DNA from: Daedaleopsis sinensis
Lineage: Eukaryota; Basidiomycota; Agaricomycetes; Polyporales; Polyporaceae
Direction: 5' to 3'
Length of the DNA stretch: 64,000 nt
NCBI GenBank assembly: GCA_033807695.1
Contig: CM066310.1
Span: 2,542,001 to 2,606,000 of the forward strand
Shown here: piece after piece, positions 46,844-60,447 of the stretch
Numbering within the stretch: the stretch's first letter is position 1
How the letters are laid out: every line of letters begins with the position of its first letter
Translations under genes and position numbers: made by a program
The notes under the pieces: model-generated
What the model was told of the DNA's origin: nothing
Database searches by the model: none
Seen by the model: only the letters and a program-made list of their open reading frames with translations

Positions 46844-47627
46844 GCGAATGTTGCCGATCGCCGCTTTTTTTTATCAGATCTTTGTGTATCATTGCGCGCT
46901 CGCTCTCCCCCGTCGTCTTGTTGTCTACGTGAAGTATATTCAATGTATCATTTGCGGTTCGGATCCTCCTCCAGGCTGGTGCAGAACCACTTGTTATCTG
47001 GCTACGGTGCACAAGCGTTCAGTCATCCTTGTATCTGTATTATAGAGCGACTTGGTCAGGACTGATCATGGGACCAGAAGGCTTGGCAGAAGAAGATGAT
47101 CCTGTGAGTACCGTTCGTGAGGACGAGCTTTGACCCTGTCTCACTCACTGCTTACATAGAATTTGATCATTGTCATCGGACGGTTGTTGTGTCCAGTTCT
47201 CAGCCTAGTGCACCCGAATCTCTGCCCTCCTATAGCACACTTGAAATCGACTCAGACTCGCTTCGATTCCTCGTTCTCTGTACGTCGGCTGCGCCTATGT
47301 CGCTAAATGCTGGTCAGCGTCTAGATGCAACCAGGAGAAACTGATAAGATTGATGGGAACAATGTATATAGTTAGATACTAGAATATGACTTCATAATCA
47401 GGAACAATGAAATTCATATTGATGGCAACATGATGAGATCCAGATGCTCGTCGGGTATCAGGAGAGGGTCTAATAATCCAGAACGAGCACTGGCATTTGG
47501 AGTGACAAGAAATAATCGTGATGGTACATTGTGTTAATGATCAAGAAATACATTGTCTCTTCTTTAGCCTGTGAGTTTACGACGTACATGTTCTCGAGCA
47601 CCAGCCAAATGAACAATGATTGGTTTA
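46844..47627. other. intergenic, no gene seen
   Basis: 3' flanks of two convergent genes. A 75-codon frame at 47117 has no recognisable motif. Confidence 0.45.
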
Positions 47628-49357
47628 TCAAGCACGAGCAGAACCGCGACCGCGACCGCGACCGCGATTGTCACGACCACGCGGACGAGTGATTTGAGGA
47701 CGAGGAACTTCGTCTAGCTCAGGTGCGTCGTCGTTCACAGCGGCGTCGACTTCCTCCACAGCCGCAGGGGCTTTTCCTTTGCCCTTGCCCTTACCCTTGC
47801 CCTTGCCCTTGACAGCGTCGCCCTCGGTGTCGTTCGAGCTGCTTGCTGCAGTAGCCCGGGAGGCTCTAGTCTTTGTGACGTTCGACTTCGCAGCCCGAGG
47901 TTGCGCTGCAGTGCGCCTGCGCTTGGCCTTGACGACACCATCGTCGACCTCGTTTGACTGAGGCTGTTCTATCGCATCAGTCTCGTCGTGGCCGGCTGAG
48001 GTGGGAGCATCCGCCTTGACATCCAGGTCCGGTGCTGATGGACGTTCAGAGGCCACGGTGGGTTGCGCGATCACCGGCTCCTAAGGAACATGTAATTAGT
48101 TTTCGTACAAATGAGAGCATCACGATCATCCTGACCTGTCTGAATGCGGCAAGTTCAGCATCCCAATCAACTTTTGCTGGGTCTTGCGTGGGGGTGAGAG
48201 GTTCATCAAAGCCGGTGTCATCGAGAGAGACAGCAGCGAGGGCATCGGTAGCTACCTTGACGCTGTCGGGCGTCGCAGGGATGATTTCGGTGGCATCGCT
48301 GTCGTTGCCGTCGTTGCCGTCACCAGCTTTGCTGCTGCCGCCGTCCTTGTCGTCCTTGTCGGCGTCGGCGTCGGTCTCAGTCTCGGTCTCGTCCCCCTTG
48401 CCCCCCTTGCCGACGCCGGCATCGGCGTCGGTCTCGTCGTCGCTGCCGCTCTCCTCGTCGTCACCGCCGTCCTCGTCGCTCTCGTCCTCGTCGCTGTCGC
48501 TCTTGTCGCTGCCGCCCTCTTCATTGCCGCTGTCCTCGTCCTCGTCGCTCTCGTCGCCGCCGCCCTCCTCATCTCCGCCGTTCTCGTTCTTGTCGTTCTC
48601 GTCGCTGCCGCCTTCCTCATCGCCGTCGTCCTCGTCCCTGCTGTCGTCCGAGTCCGAGTCATCGCTCTCATTGTCGCTGGCATCATCACCGCTGTTCTTA
48701 CGTCCAGAGTCCTTGCGCTTGCCGTCCTTGTGCTTGCCGTCCTTGTGGACATCGCCCTTCCGCTGGTCGACCTTGCGCTGGTCACCCTTGCGCCGGTCGT
48801 CCTTGCGCTTGCCGTCCTTGCGCTTGCCGTTTTTGGGTCCGGCACGGCCATCCTCGTCGTCTTCCTCAGAGGTTGCGTCGTTGAGGCCGCTCCAGTCGAC
48901 ACTCTGCATTGTGCCGGGCGCTGGACCCGACACCTTCGCATTCTTGTGCAGGTACGACCGTCAAGAACGATTCAATCCGGACGTCCATGTCCACGTCATT
49001 TGACTTCCCCTTCCCCTTCGTCTTCGTCTTCGTCTTCGTCTTCGTGTTCGTTTTCGTGTTCGTCTTCTCCTTCTCAGCCTTCTCCTTCTCCTTCTCCTTC
49101 TTCTTCTTCTTCTTCTCCTTCTCCTTCTCCTTCTCCTTCTTCTTTTTCTCCTTCTCCTTCTCCTTCTTCTTCTTCTCCTTGTCGTTCCTCTCCTTCTCCT
49201 TCTGAGGCTTCGAACCCGATGCCTTAATGTGCGTGTGCGGGGGAGGAAGACGTACACCGTCGTCGTCGTCGTCATCGCCGGAAACGTTGAGGTCGAACGT
49301 CTCCTCGTCCGACTCAGAGGAGTCCGCGTCTGAGACAGGAATTGTTTTACGCGCCAT
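47628..49357 (-). CDS. highly charged low-complexity (nuclear?) protein
   Basis: No family recognised. Exons 48956-49357, 48136-48903, 47628-48080; 540 aa. It starts MARKTIPVSDADSSESDEE, then a long Lys/Glu tract of KEK and KKKEKEKEK repeats, a TKTK repeat, the ordered-looking island RIESFLTVSVDWSGLNDA that is created by the first splice, a basic repeat of KDGKRKD and RKGDQRK units, about 130 residues of almost pure Asp/Glu/Ser/Gly, and near DWDAELAAFRQ another ordered patch. The C-terminus is basic with GKGKGKGKG and an RG-rich end (RGRDNRGRGRGRGSARA), suggesting nucleic-acid binding and phase-separating behaviour; this is inference. Basic repeats could act as nuclear localisation signals. 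The DNA under the Lys/Glu tracts is near-microsatellite. Confidence 0.8.
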
Positions 49358-49634
49358 TGTTGTTGGAGACTACGTGTGCAGTCAGCATGGTAACACCACA
49401 GAGCTTGTACAAGGTGCACTTACCTAGAAGAGCGATCGATGCCAGGTACGCGCGGCGTAAAAAGCACACACACGAAGATCGCAAATACGGAGGCAACACA
49501 CTACGCGAGACCGAGACGTGAGACGCGGCGCGCGGAGGCGCAATGTGTGGAGCAAGGCGGGCGGAAGGAGCGTTTGACGTTGTGAGCAGTAACGAAGTGG
49601 GCGGAGGGAATGGTGAGTGGATAGCGCAGGAGAT
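49358..49634. other. promoter region of the charged protein
   Basis: Upstream of the ATG at 49357; no TATA box obvious. It merges into the minisatellite. Confidence 0.4.
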
Positions 49635-50110
49635 GAGACGTACACAGTGAGCGGGGGGCGCAGTCGGTCAACGTTTGGCGAAGTGAGCGACAGGGGTGGG
49701 CGATGGGTGGTGGCAAGCGGAAGGCGTAGCAAGAGGATGGAGACGTACAGAGCGAGCAGGTGGCGCGGTCGGTCAGCGTTCGGCGCGATGAGTGATAGGT
49801 GGAAGGCGTGGTGGGCGATAGGTGGAGGGTGTGGTGGGCGATAGGTTGAGGGCGCGGTAGGCGGTAGCAAGTGGGAGACGTGGCGGGAGAAGGGAGAAGT
49901 ACAGGCGAGCAGGTAGCGCGGATGGCAGGCGTTCGGGACGGCGGGCGATCGGTGGAGGACGGGGTGGGGGATACCAAGCGAAGACGTAGTGGGAGGAACG
50001 AGACGTGCAGAGTGAGCGGGCAGAACAAGTCGGCCAGGGTTTGGTGCAGTGGTATGTGATTGCGGGAGTGAGTGCGCGACGTGAGCAATCGACGTGGCGA
50101 TTCAGAGGAG
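49635..50110. repeat. diverged minisatellite, about four units
   Basis: Units beginning GAGACGTACAGAGCGAGC-like recur at about 49635, 49740, 49892 and 50000 (105-152 nt apart), each followed by a GGTCGGTCAGCGTTCGGCG-like segment and a purine-rich GTGGGCGATAGGTGGAGG-like segment. Long open frames on the minus strand here are a by-product of the repeat, not genes. Confidence 0.65.
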
Positions 50111-51622
50111 CGAGGACGTACAATGTAGTGCGTATTAACTCGGGCGGTACGCGGATTTGGGTGCAGGGGGCGGTGGGCGAAGGGTTCGATGGTACAGAGC
50201 CCGTAGCAGAATCAAAAGTAGGAGCAGGGAGACAAGAGCACAGAATGGATGAGAGAACAAACGAGGTTGCAAGAAGCAAAGCGGAAGATGAGTCGCAAGC
50301 AAGGGGGAGTCAGTCTTAGAGAGTGAATGGAGGTTGTGGGCAAGTGAGAGGGTGGGAAGTTCTGGGATGAGTCCGGAGTCGTCGCTGTCGAGTCAATCTT
50401 CGTCCTCGAGGCACTTGCACAAATTGAGCTCGTCGACGCTGCTGATGACGAGCAAAATCAGCGTTGACACCGTTCGCGCAGGGTCCAAGCACGTTGCGGT
50501 TGGCGCCCGCGATGCTTCCTCAAGAAGACGTACCTATAAATACTTTTCTTACTAGCACGGTCAGCAATTCTGCTCGAGACCCTCTGTAGTCAAGCCTTAG
50601 GAAGTTATGAACACGAATGATGTATGGTCGAGCTGTTGTAAGAGGAGCCCAAGGATGAGTTTGCACGCGAAGGTTAAATGGCTTCTACATCTGTAACTCC
50701 GGGCGCTTGAGATACTCTTCTGACTTCGGGGCTTCTGTGGTGCTCCATCATGTAGCTTAATCTTCTGCACGCATCCACACAACACGGGCCCAAGAAGGAG
50801 TGCTTCAAATCACTTTTGAAGGTATGCACAAGGGACAATCGGTCAATAGAAGTGTCACTATGTATAACAGGATTAGTGATCATGCAAAACTCCCGATCGC
50901 TGATTATAATAACTTACTATGATTCTAGTCCCTGTATTATGTATGGGCACTTAGATCGCATGAGCGTATACAAGAGGTAATGTAGCGAACATGTCTTGTT
51001 CATATTGGCACATACAACATTGTGAGGGTTGATTGATACTGAGGGGCGCCTTCGAGCATCTCTGAACACCTTTGGCACAGCGCCGTGCGACGCATAATTG
51101 AGCATATCATACAATGTTCGGACATGGGAGGGAGACACAGACAACCTCGGTTGTAATGTACATGTGAAGCCTGCTACAACATCATTTAGCATACATGGCA
51201 TGGTGTAATGCTGTGGGAAACATACCAGACATGCTACATGCTCCACGTACATTGAAGTCAGCCATATCGAAGATGGTACCATAGCTATGTGTAAGTAAAT
51301 CAACATGATGACAACATCCAGCAGACAGGAAGGTAAAGCGCATATGATGACATCAACCAGTGCGACTTCGTACTCCACCTGCAGCTTCTCCCGCGCCGCG
51401 ATTTGCGCCGCCTGCATGTTCTCGACGCCTTTGTACTCCCCGAGCGCACGCGTGAGCGCATCCCGGTGCGCGTGCAAGATGAGGTCTGTCCGCTGGTGGA
51501 TTGGGGCAGATAGAAGAGCAAGAAGAGAGACAAGAACGTTGACGAAGAGGAAGCAAAGAAGGGGAAGCATGCGGGGGGAGAAACTACACTACCTATCAAA
51601 ACAACACCGCGACGACTCTCTC
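50111..51622. other. region with unassigned coding-like fragment
   Basis: About 1.5 kb. On the minus strand near 51360-51500 an open stretch encodes HQRTDLILHAHRDALTRA and KGVENMQAAQIAAREKL, which looks like a real helical protein exon, with a hydrophobic segment before it. Neither start, partners nor family could be established. It may be an exon relic carried with the neighbouring pseudogene. Confidence 0.3.
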
Positions 51623-53120
<1,498 letters not shown>

Positions 53121-53648
53121 TGTGGATTTCAGGGATAGTAGGGGTCGTTGCTGCTTTGTGAATGTTTCTGCAGCTGCCGAGCCGTAGGCGCATGTAGAAT
53201 AAATGGTGCACGTAGAGTGAAAAGTACATCCAATAGCAGACGAGGCAGCAGGCCTGAAGCACACCCCTATAGGCTTCTTTATCAGAGGACGGGTTTGATG
53301 ATGGTCGCACATACCGCAACTCAGATTGTGTCCGTGTTCCCAATCAGATCCAATGGCTTGAAGGCCTTCTTACTGATGAGCAAAGTGTCGGCGTGTCGCG
53401 AGCAGCATGTGAATGAGTGAGCAGGGTCGAAGTCTTGGGTTACTAGGAGAGGTAGGAACATAGATGTTCGAGTTCAAGGCGGGCGCGCGAAGCGCCGGTA
53501 TCCACACTGCGCCTTGCCAAGTAGACGCCTTGCTCCTCTTTCTATTTGTCTTCGCTGATAATCCCGGGTGACAACGCTGCACAAAACGGGCACACGAAAT
53601 GAGGATATAGTACACGATAACACGGAGTGAGAACATAATACAGGCATC
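53121..53648. other. spacer between Pab1 relic and transposase gene
   Basis: Contains the Pab1 upstream flank and the transposase 3' flank, so the transposon's left terminus probably lies here. No clear terminal inverted repeat could be matched to the right side by eye. Confidence 0.4.
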
Positions 53649-56600
53649 CTATGTATCCCAGATCGTACCTAAGTACTTCCTACAACGTAAGAACATGTCG
53701 CCGTCTACAGTATCAACAACGAAGTGACAACGATGCTCGGGATCGCCGTAGTCAGGGATAATGTAAGCACCACGAATAATTGACTCCATGTGGATGAACA
53801 TGGTACCACCCAAGCGGACACGACATAGTCCTAGGTCAGCATCGACAGTACGACGGGGTGTATCAATGACCACATCAAATACATCAATGAATGCGAAAGG
53901 GATCATGTTACCAGTGGCCGTCTGATAAACAAACATCTCCTTGAGTCGCCCAAACTTCACTTCGGACTTGGATGTGTCGGCCCCTGCTTTCGCAAGGAAA
54001 GTGATGCAGTCGAAACGAGCGGCGTGGTGGAAGCTTGGATTGCATCGCAAGTAGTCGACTGACAGCTCCCAAGTGACTTCGGAGTTGTATTCCACCTTGA
54101 GGTACTTCGCCGGAATTACCTGCGTGATCAGAGTCAGCACTGTTGTGAACGGGGTATGTACTAGTCATGTCGAAACGACTTACCGTATCAGATGCCTTGA
54201 GCGAGATTGTCTTCTTTGCTGCATTAGTGATGTTCAGCTTGACGAGAAGTTGATTCAGGCGAGTGCGGAATTGCGTGTACGTCGGGTCACTAGCGTGTGA
54301 CGTTTCGATGGAGCCAAGCGAGACTGGTGCGCCGCGCGAGCCAAGCATGACGTGACCGAACAGGAAGGGGTTCACATCTTCCCATTCTTCGTCGATATCT
54401 TCACGGCTGACGATGTTGTAGTCCGGGTCGTCGGTGATTGTGGTCGTCGAGTCGTGCGCGTCCAGGAGATGGTGGATGGCCTTCGCGACCAGAAACTGGT
54501 GCTCCACGTTCGCGATCTGGTAGATACGATGTGAGTTAGTACTAGTCAGAGTAGCGGACTCAAACAAGTCGAGTTACCTGATGCTCAACGTCCTTGAAGT
54601 TTGTCCGCGTCTGATATATGATTTTGAGCCCATGATGAGAGGCCTCCGAGGGCTTGGTATTGAAATTGCGGGTGACACCTTTGTCCTCGATATCTTTAGC
54701 AGCGTGGTCGTGGAGATGCATCTTGGGAAAGTTCCACTTTTTGTTTGGATAGATCTTTTCATATTCCTGAGAGATACAACACATACAAGCAAGATAAGCA
54801 ACACATCGAATCATGCCGGAATGCGACATTACCTGAATAGCTTCAGAGAAGCGAGGGAGCGCCTTTCGGAAACAGGTGAGCCGCTCCGCAGTCTGTCGAG
54901 TCAGCCCAGAGTAGACGTCGAGAATGGTGTAGATACGGGTCGCTTTCATAAGGAGGTACCAACGTCGGTCGTGCAGCAAAACGTTGTAGGTCGCAGGTAC
55001 GATAACCTGCATCAAAGACAATGATTAGCGCAAGTTCTGACAAGCAGCAGAACAATGCCATACCTTCGAGATATCTTCGTACTTAGTACCATCAGTGAAA
55101 GTGACCGAGTCGACCTCGGAGAAATGGTTGAGATCTCTCCAGCGTGGGAGACCGTCAAATCTAGAACGATCAATATCAAACGTGAACGCACGCGAAATAA
55201 TTATCCCCAACTTACTGTCCATTGACTTGAATTCTGGTGTTACGTGTCGCGAGTCCCAAAATCTTCTGATACTCGTCGAAGAGATGATCACTAAATAGTC
55301 CCCCGTGGTATGCATGAAGCCTATCCCAGGAGATGGCTTCATGAACATTGCAATGCGGTATTCTCCAAAAGACATTCTGTCGTACAGGATGCATGAGCGA
55401 GCACAGCGCAAAGGGTGCAGAGACGTACCAGGATTGGTCGAAGACCTATATCTCCGGTTTCGTTCTGTTTGCGAGTGTTGGAGACGTTTTGCTCCACAAT
55501 GTGTTTGCCCTCCTCGTGAGTCCTCATCGCGTGTAGAGGAAACTCCGCCAACACCTTCAGTGAGTTGCTTGGTACGTGACATACAGGGCAGCTCTGAACG
55601 CCACCGCCACCGCGCGTGAGTGCCATCATACTCCTGAAGAAAAGGTAAACAAGGTGCGTGACATTGATGGAGACGAGAACGGTGGGTTCGGGAAACGTGT
55701 ACTGTTCTTCGTAATCTCCAGAGAGAATCAGGATTATCGGATAAAGTATCCGCTCTATTCCATCGCCGCAACGAAACTTCTGGCCGCGTCCGGAACCCCA
55801 TTGGTATACGTCCCAAATAGCCTTGATGATAATCCAGAACGACTCGTGCCATACAACCCGTTTGTGCTCAGTGAAGCTATGCTTTCCCTCTTCATTGCTG
55901 TCCTCGACCTGTCCTTCCTAAGATAACTGGAAACTCGATTGAGAAGTATGTAGGCTCACGATCGGCAGAAACGCAACAAGTTGACCTCCTCCAAAACCAT
56001 CACTGTTGCGGATGCTGACCGGCAAGTTCGCAAGCCTTGCAAGGACAGGGTACCCTTTCTTCCCTCCGAACGAAGACAGTCGGGTCTTGTCCGCATAAAG
56101 AATAAACATCACAGGGCCGTCGACATCGGGGGGGAGTGTATCCTAGGTGATAGAGTGTGAGCCGTCGTTCAATATATGCGCGACGTATTTACCTCAATCT
56201 TCCACCACGCGTTAGCAGTGTGCGGCTCGTCGATGAATCTCACCCATTTACCATTGGTGTACTTATAGCGCTTGACGGCATGCCACACCATCTTCGAAGC
56301 GAGAATCGGGTCTCTGATCAGGTTGAGCGCCCAATCCCACATGTTACGAGACCATACGGTGTAGGTTCGACTGGTGTCATGGACATATGGCACAGATATT
56401 GTATACGAGGCGAACTACAGACAATACATGAGCGTTACAGACCAATCTTGGAACGACAAATCATACAGACAGCAGGCTGAACATTCTCGGCAGCCTTCCA
56501 GGCCTCCCGCACGTCCTTGTACGATTGGAAGGTGAGTTCCTTCGAGTCCGCACCGACGCGCTTGATGAGAGACAAGGACTCGTTGATCTGCGTCTTCGTG

Positions 56601-57363
56601 AGGCCGACCTTCAGCGCGAAGTGCGCGAACTCGAAGTCCGTGCGCGTCTTGAACGGCTTCCACGGTTCGGCAGGGATGTTCGCGACCAGGGTAGAAGCCG
56701 GGGTGTCTGCGGCGAGGAACTCGTCGAGCTTCCAGAAGACGACGCGCCCTGTCTTGGTGTGGGAGTGTGAGATCACCTTGATATCTCCTTCACTCGGATC
56801 CCAGTCATCCTCCGTCAATTCGGCGAGCGAAGGCATGCTGTCGCCAGAATCCGACTCGTTCCCTGTTTCGGAGTCAGGCGGCGGTGTGGTAGAGAGCGGC
56901 TGCTTGCCCTCAGCATGAGACGGCTGAGGTGCAGAGATGTCGAGGAGTGCAGCAGGGACGAGTATCTTGGACCGGGTGGGAGGAGCCGTAGTGGCAGCCT
57001 GAGAGCTTTGAGCAGGCCGAGGAGCGGGCACGTTCTCCGGTATGTACACTGCAAACGCGCTTCAATGGCGGCAAGGATCAACATGCGGGCAACTCGTACC
57101 TCTTCCTTTCAAAGTAGGAACCGCACCAATGAGAGGAGTTGCACGGGCTGTTTCTACCCCTGCGGAGCGAGTCGATGCCAGCGGGAATATAATTAGCATT
57201 AAGATCGAAAAGAACAATAAAATGACATACGTGCGTCTGGGTGGGACGCGCCTCCGACTCGAGCGGGGCAAACAAGGTCATGTTTGGCTTGTTCGCCCGA
57301 ACCGAGGGTTTGATGACAGGCCTTGCAAGTAGGAGCCTTGTTGGACGATTTCTTCGAACGCAT
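53649..57363 (-). CDS. Plavaka-type (CACTA-like) transposase, intact
   Basis: DNA transposase of the mushroom Plavaka group, judged from remembered motif order. Thirteen exons: 57231-57363, 57100-57159, 56471-57048, 56193-56414, 55960-56142, 55703-55917, 55429-55633, 55216-55376, 55064-55160, 54833-55006, 54578-54766, 54184-54516, 53649-54119; 1,006 aa. A C2H2-like N-terminal finger (CKACHQTL, HDLVCP) precedes an acidic/Ser-rich linker, then the conserved blocks MWDWALNLIRDP, FIDEPHTANAWWKI, LYADKTRLSSFGGKKGYPV, RVVWHESFWIIIK, CGDGIERILYPIILILSGDYEEQ, SCPVCHVP, ISWDRLHAYHGGLFSDHL, PRWRDLNHFSEV, FPKMHLHDH and FNTKPSEASHHGL. Every junction is in frame and no internal stop occurs, so the gene may be active. 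The donor of exon 3 (GTCTGT) is the weakest site. Terminal repeats of the element were not identified. Confidence 0.88.
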
Positions 57364-57498
57364 ATCTAGGTAAATGAGATCGAGCCTGCTAAAGTTAGCT
57401 ATCAAGATCATAAACTGCATGACGTCTCCTGCCACTTACCAACTACGAGTTGCACAACAGGATACAGTCACAATGGCAAATTTGGAGCAGGAGTAGCG

Positions 57499-57501
<3 letters not shown>

Positions 57502-57547
<46 letters not shown>

Positions 57548-57608
57548 AGAGAGACGAGAGACGAGAGACGAGAGACAAGAGACAAGAGAGAGAGTGTGTG
57601 TGTGTGTA
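57502..57608. repeat. GA/GT microsatellite
   Basis: About 40 nt of pure GA repeat, then imperfect GAGAC units and a GTGTGTGTGT end. It lies about 140-245 bp before the transposase start codon. Confidence 0.9.
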
Positions 57609-57812
57609 GAGCAGGGACAGCGAACGAGAAGAGATAGCGAATGAGAGAGGAGGAATGAGTTAGGACTCGAGGTCAACTTCAACCGATTCCGACGCGTGCG
57701 GCCCATTATATACCCAACAGTGAATAGCAACCGTGAGAGTTATTCTAACAGCGTCTGTGGGGCAATTCCAAGAGTGACCCTCAAGTCTAGATCTATTCTT
57801 GAAACTGGCTCT

Positions 57813-57890
57813 CCGATCCAGATTTGGCCCTGGAACCGGCTCTCCGATCCAGATTTGGCCCTGGAACCGGCTCCCCGATCCAGATTTAAT
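57813..57890. repeat. 31-bp tandem repeat, 2.5 copies
   Basis: CCGATCCAGATTTGGCCCTG-type units start at 57813, 57844 and 57875 (31-bp period; the third copy changes after CAGATTT). The position suggests a subterminal repeat of the transposon, as common in CACTA-like elements. Confidence 0.75.
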
Positions 57891-58716
57891 CGTGGGTCCG
57901 ACTCACACATCTAAATTGAACCGCTCTCCAAGTTTAGATCGATTTAATCCGCGACCAAAGTGATTTGAATTGGTTATGAGCTGGATGTGCGTCCTTCCAG
58001 ATGCAGATCGGCATTTTCCGACATACAGTCCTCTCGCATACTTGCACAAACGTGAGCGTTGCCCCTGACAGTGATATCTCCTGTCCTACTAGGCTTCCGC
58101 CCTACCTCACATTTGAAACGCCACCCCAACCGCGTCCTAGCCGTCGGTGGACAGCTCGAGCAGCGCATGGATCCCACGAGCACACAGACTACTAGAAGCT
58201 TGTTCAAGAGGTGATGGATAAATGCCGGAAAGGTCTGCGACTCGCTTTGTTGAGTCCCTGTTTCGTGAAGTACTACTAGAGCCCGATTGCAGACTCGGAT
58301 GCCCTGTCAGTGCCAGTGAGCAGTGGCAAGCGGCGTTGCTACCTGCGTAACACAATACATGCTGATCGTGTCCCAGGGGTAAGTCACTTCTGCTGTAATA
58401 TTAGCACGTACGTACAAGCAACACTGTATATGGTCCAGACTCCGTAAGGTGAGGGAAGGTCATTAAGAGGACGTTGCCGCTCAGCCACGTTGGCGGGCCG
58501 GTAGGCGCCTGAAGGAGGAGTCCGTCCCACTGAACTTAGCCACGCCGAGACGTCTCTCGTGCTTCGAGAAATTACGATCGTCGTCCGACTGAGCAAAAGG
58601 TGAGCCATCTTTGCACGAGTCCCTATTGCTCATTGATGTAGACGGATACGTGTCAGGCAGCTCACAACTTCGTGAGGAGAAACCACCGAATTGCCGAGCA
58701 GCAGTCCGGAGTTGCA

Positions 58717-60447
58717 ATGGACGACCCTACATTATATGGACCACTTTATGGACTACCAGATCCACCCGACCCTTCCTTTTAAGACCTCGCATCTCCTCAT
58801 GAAATACGGCGTGCCATAGACACTAAGCGCAGCCTCTTGGAGCAGCAAATCCGCTCTCTTGGTGCGCTGAGGAACGCAACGCTCTCGATCAACCAACTCC
58901 CAAACGAGATATTTGTCGAGATCCTCCTCATGGCCCGATTGGACAATTTCGAGGAGGTCGGGCAGAACTACGATCAAGACGGAGTCCCTCGGACGGTGGG
59001 GACATCTGACTGGCCCCCGATGATGCGCGTATGCAGGCGATGGTGGGCGGTCGCCCGTTCCACTCCCCGACTATGGCGCTCGATCGACGTGTACCGCAGC
59101 AAGAACTGGTTAGATCTCTGTATCAGTCGCTCGGCCGAGGCTACCTTGGAAGTCTCCTTTCACGATGAAGACACGGCCCTTGTCGCTATTCTGACCGTGA
59201 TATCTGTGGCCCATCGCATCAGTCGCCTGCTCCTCCCAGGCATCTGGGATATCAACTTCAAGCGCATTTCCCCTCTCCTTGAGCCCCAGATGTCCAGCCT
59301 CGTTGAGATCGGAATTTCTCGATACTACAAGTTCGATGGTTCAGACGAAGACGAAGACGACGGGGAGGATCTCCCGCTCGAACTGCTCCCCGACCGCTTT
59401 CCCGCCCTGACGACCCTACACATGCTCGACCGCGAGGCGATGCCATTGTCTTCGACTCTGTTATCAAACCTGTCCTTCTTGGAGATCACCGACGATATGG
59501 ATCGAGACCCTCTTACTACGCAGCTGTCCGCATTCCTCGATGTCCTCAAAAGCTGCACTCGCCTCGAGGAGTTCCATTTGAAGCAGTGTCTGTGCAACAC
59601 GCTGGATTACCCCGATCTGCTCCCGGACACCAAGCTCACTCTGCCAAAACTCCGCAAGCTCGTCATCACCATGTATGCACGAAATATCCTTCCCCTCCTA
59701 CAATGCCTATGTCTTCCTATCGACGTCGAGATTATCATTAGTATCGTGAATACGGTATGGGACGATTCCTACGCGGAAGAGATCTGTTTTTTCCAGCAAT
59801 ACATCATCCCCCCCGGGCCACCCAGAAGCCACATCGCTGTTTTCCACTCAGCGACCTACGGACGCATTGTCGTGCGCGAGAACATGATGACCCTCGTCGC
59901 ACAAGAGACACTGCACCATCACCATGGCATCACGATCGAGTACGAGCTTCGCGACCACGACCTCGGCCCCGTATTCGGGTACGCGTTGTCCGAGTTCTCA
60001 GACATAATCATCAACGCACCAATCGACTCGCTCACGGTGTACGGAGACATCGACTACACTAGTCAAGACGAGTGGAGCCTCTTGTTTTCGCGGCTCCCGA
60101 AGCTCGAGTCGCTCACGCTAACCTGTTCCGGCAAGTCACACTGCGCAGACATCTTCCTCGCGCTCGCCGCGCCCCCGACGCCGACGTCGACGCCGCTACC
60201 GTGTCCCAAGTTGCGAGCGCTTGATATCAGGGGGAACGGGCGGTGCTCGGACAAGGACCTCGTGAATATATACTGTGCACTGCAGCTGCGTGCCATGAAC
60301 GGCGCGCCGGCCTTGAGGACCCTGTGGTTCCAGACCAAGCACGAGAACGAGGCCGCGTTCCAGGCGCGGAAGGCTCTCGCGGCGCAGATGTTCACCGAGT
60401 TGATGCCGGATGGTGGGGGCAGGTACGACCGGGTGATGGAAGACTAG
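58717..60447 (+). CDS. F-box / leucine-rich-repeat protein with early in-frame stop
   Basis: Probable substrate adaptor of SCF ubiquitin ligases, in a family greatly expanded in mushrooms. The frame reads DLASPHEIRRAIDTKRSLLEQQ, then the F-box (SINQLPNEIFVEILLMARLDN ... WPPMMRVCRRWWAVARSTPRLWRSIDV), followed by a roughly 400-residue leucine-rich region (LPALTTLHML-type repeats, KLESLTLTC, KLRALDIRGNG) to the stop at 60445. The only ATG upstream in frame (58717, MDDPTLYGPLYGLPD) is separated from the rest by TAA at 58780. No GT donor exists between that ATG and the TAA, so no intron can remove it. The next in-frame ATG (58930) would cut the F-box. Either a further 5' exon exists that was not found, or the gene is newly inactivated. 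No other lesion in 1.6 kb. Confidence 0.65.

Larger units (their letters stand above)
57364..58716. other. transposase 5' flank and intergenic DNA
   Basis: Holds the AG/GT microsatellite (57502-57608) and the 31-bp tandem repeat (57813-57890). The right end of the transposon should lie here but was not located. No further gene was seen. Confidence 0.4.

Noticed and set aside
48032..49227. Ser-rich and Val/Ala-rich plus-strand frames of 323 and 347 codons
   Set aside because: Reverse reading of the repetitive Lys/Asp/Glu gene; near-microsatellite DNA lacks stops in all frames.
49424..50279. Pro/Ser-rich minus-strand frames over the minisatellite
   Set aside because: Three overlapping frames stay open through the repeat, which is a property of the repeat unit.
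53506..53520. CACTGCG as left terminus of the Plavaka element
   Set aside because: Its reverse complement was not found on the right side of the transposase, so the terminus cannot be supported.
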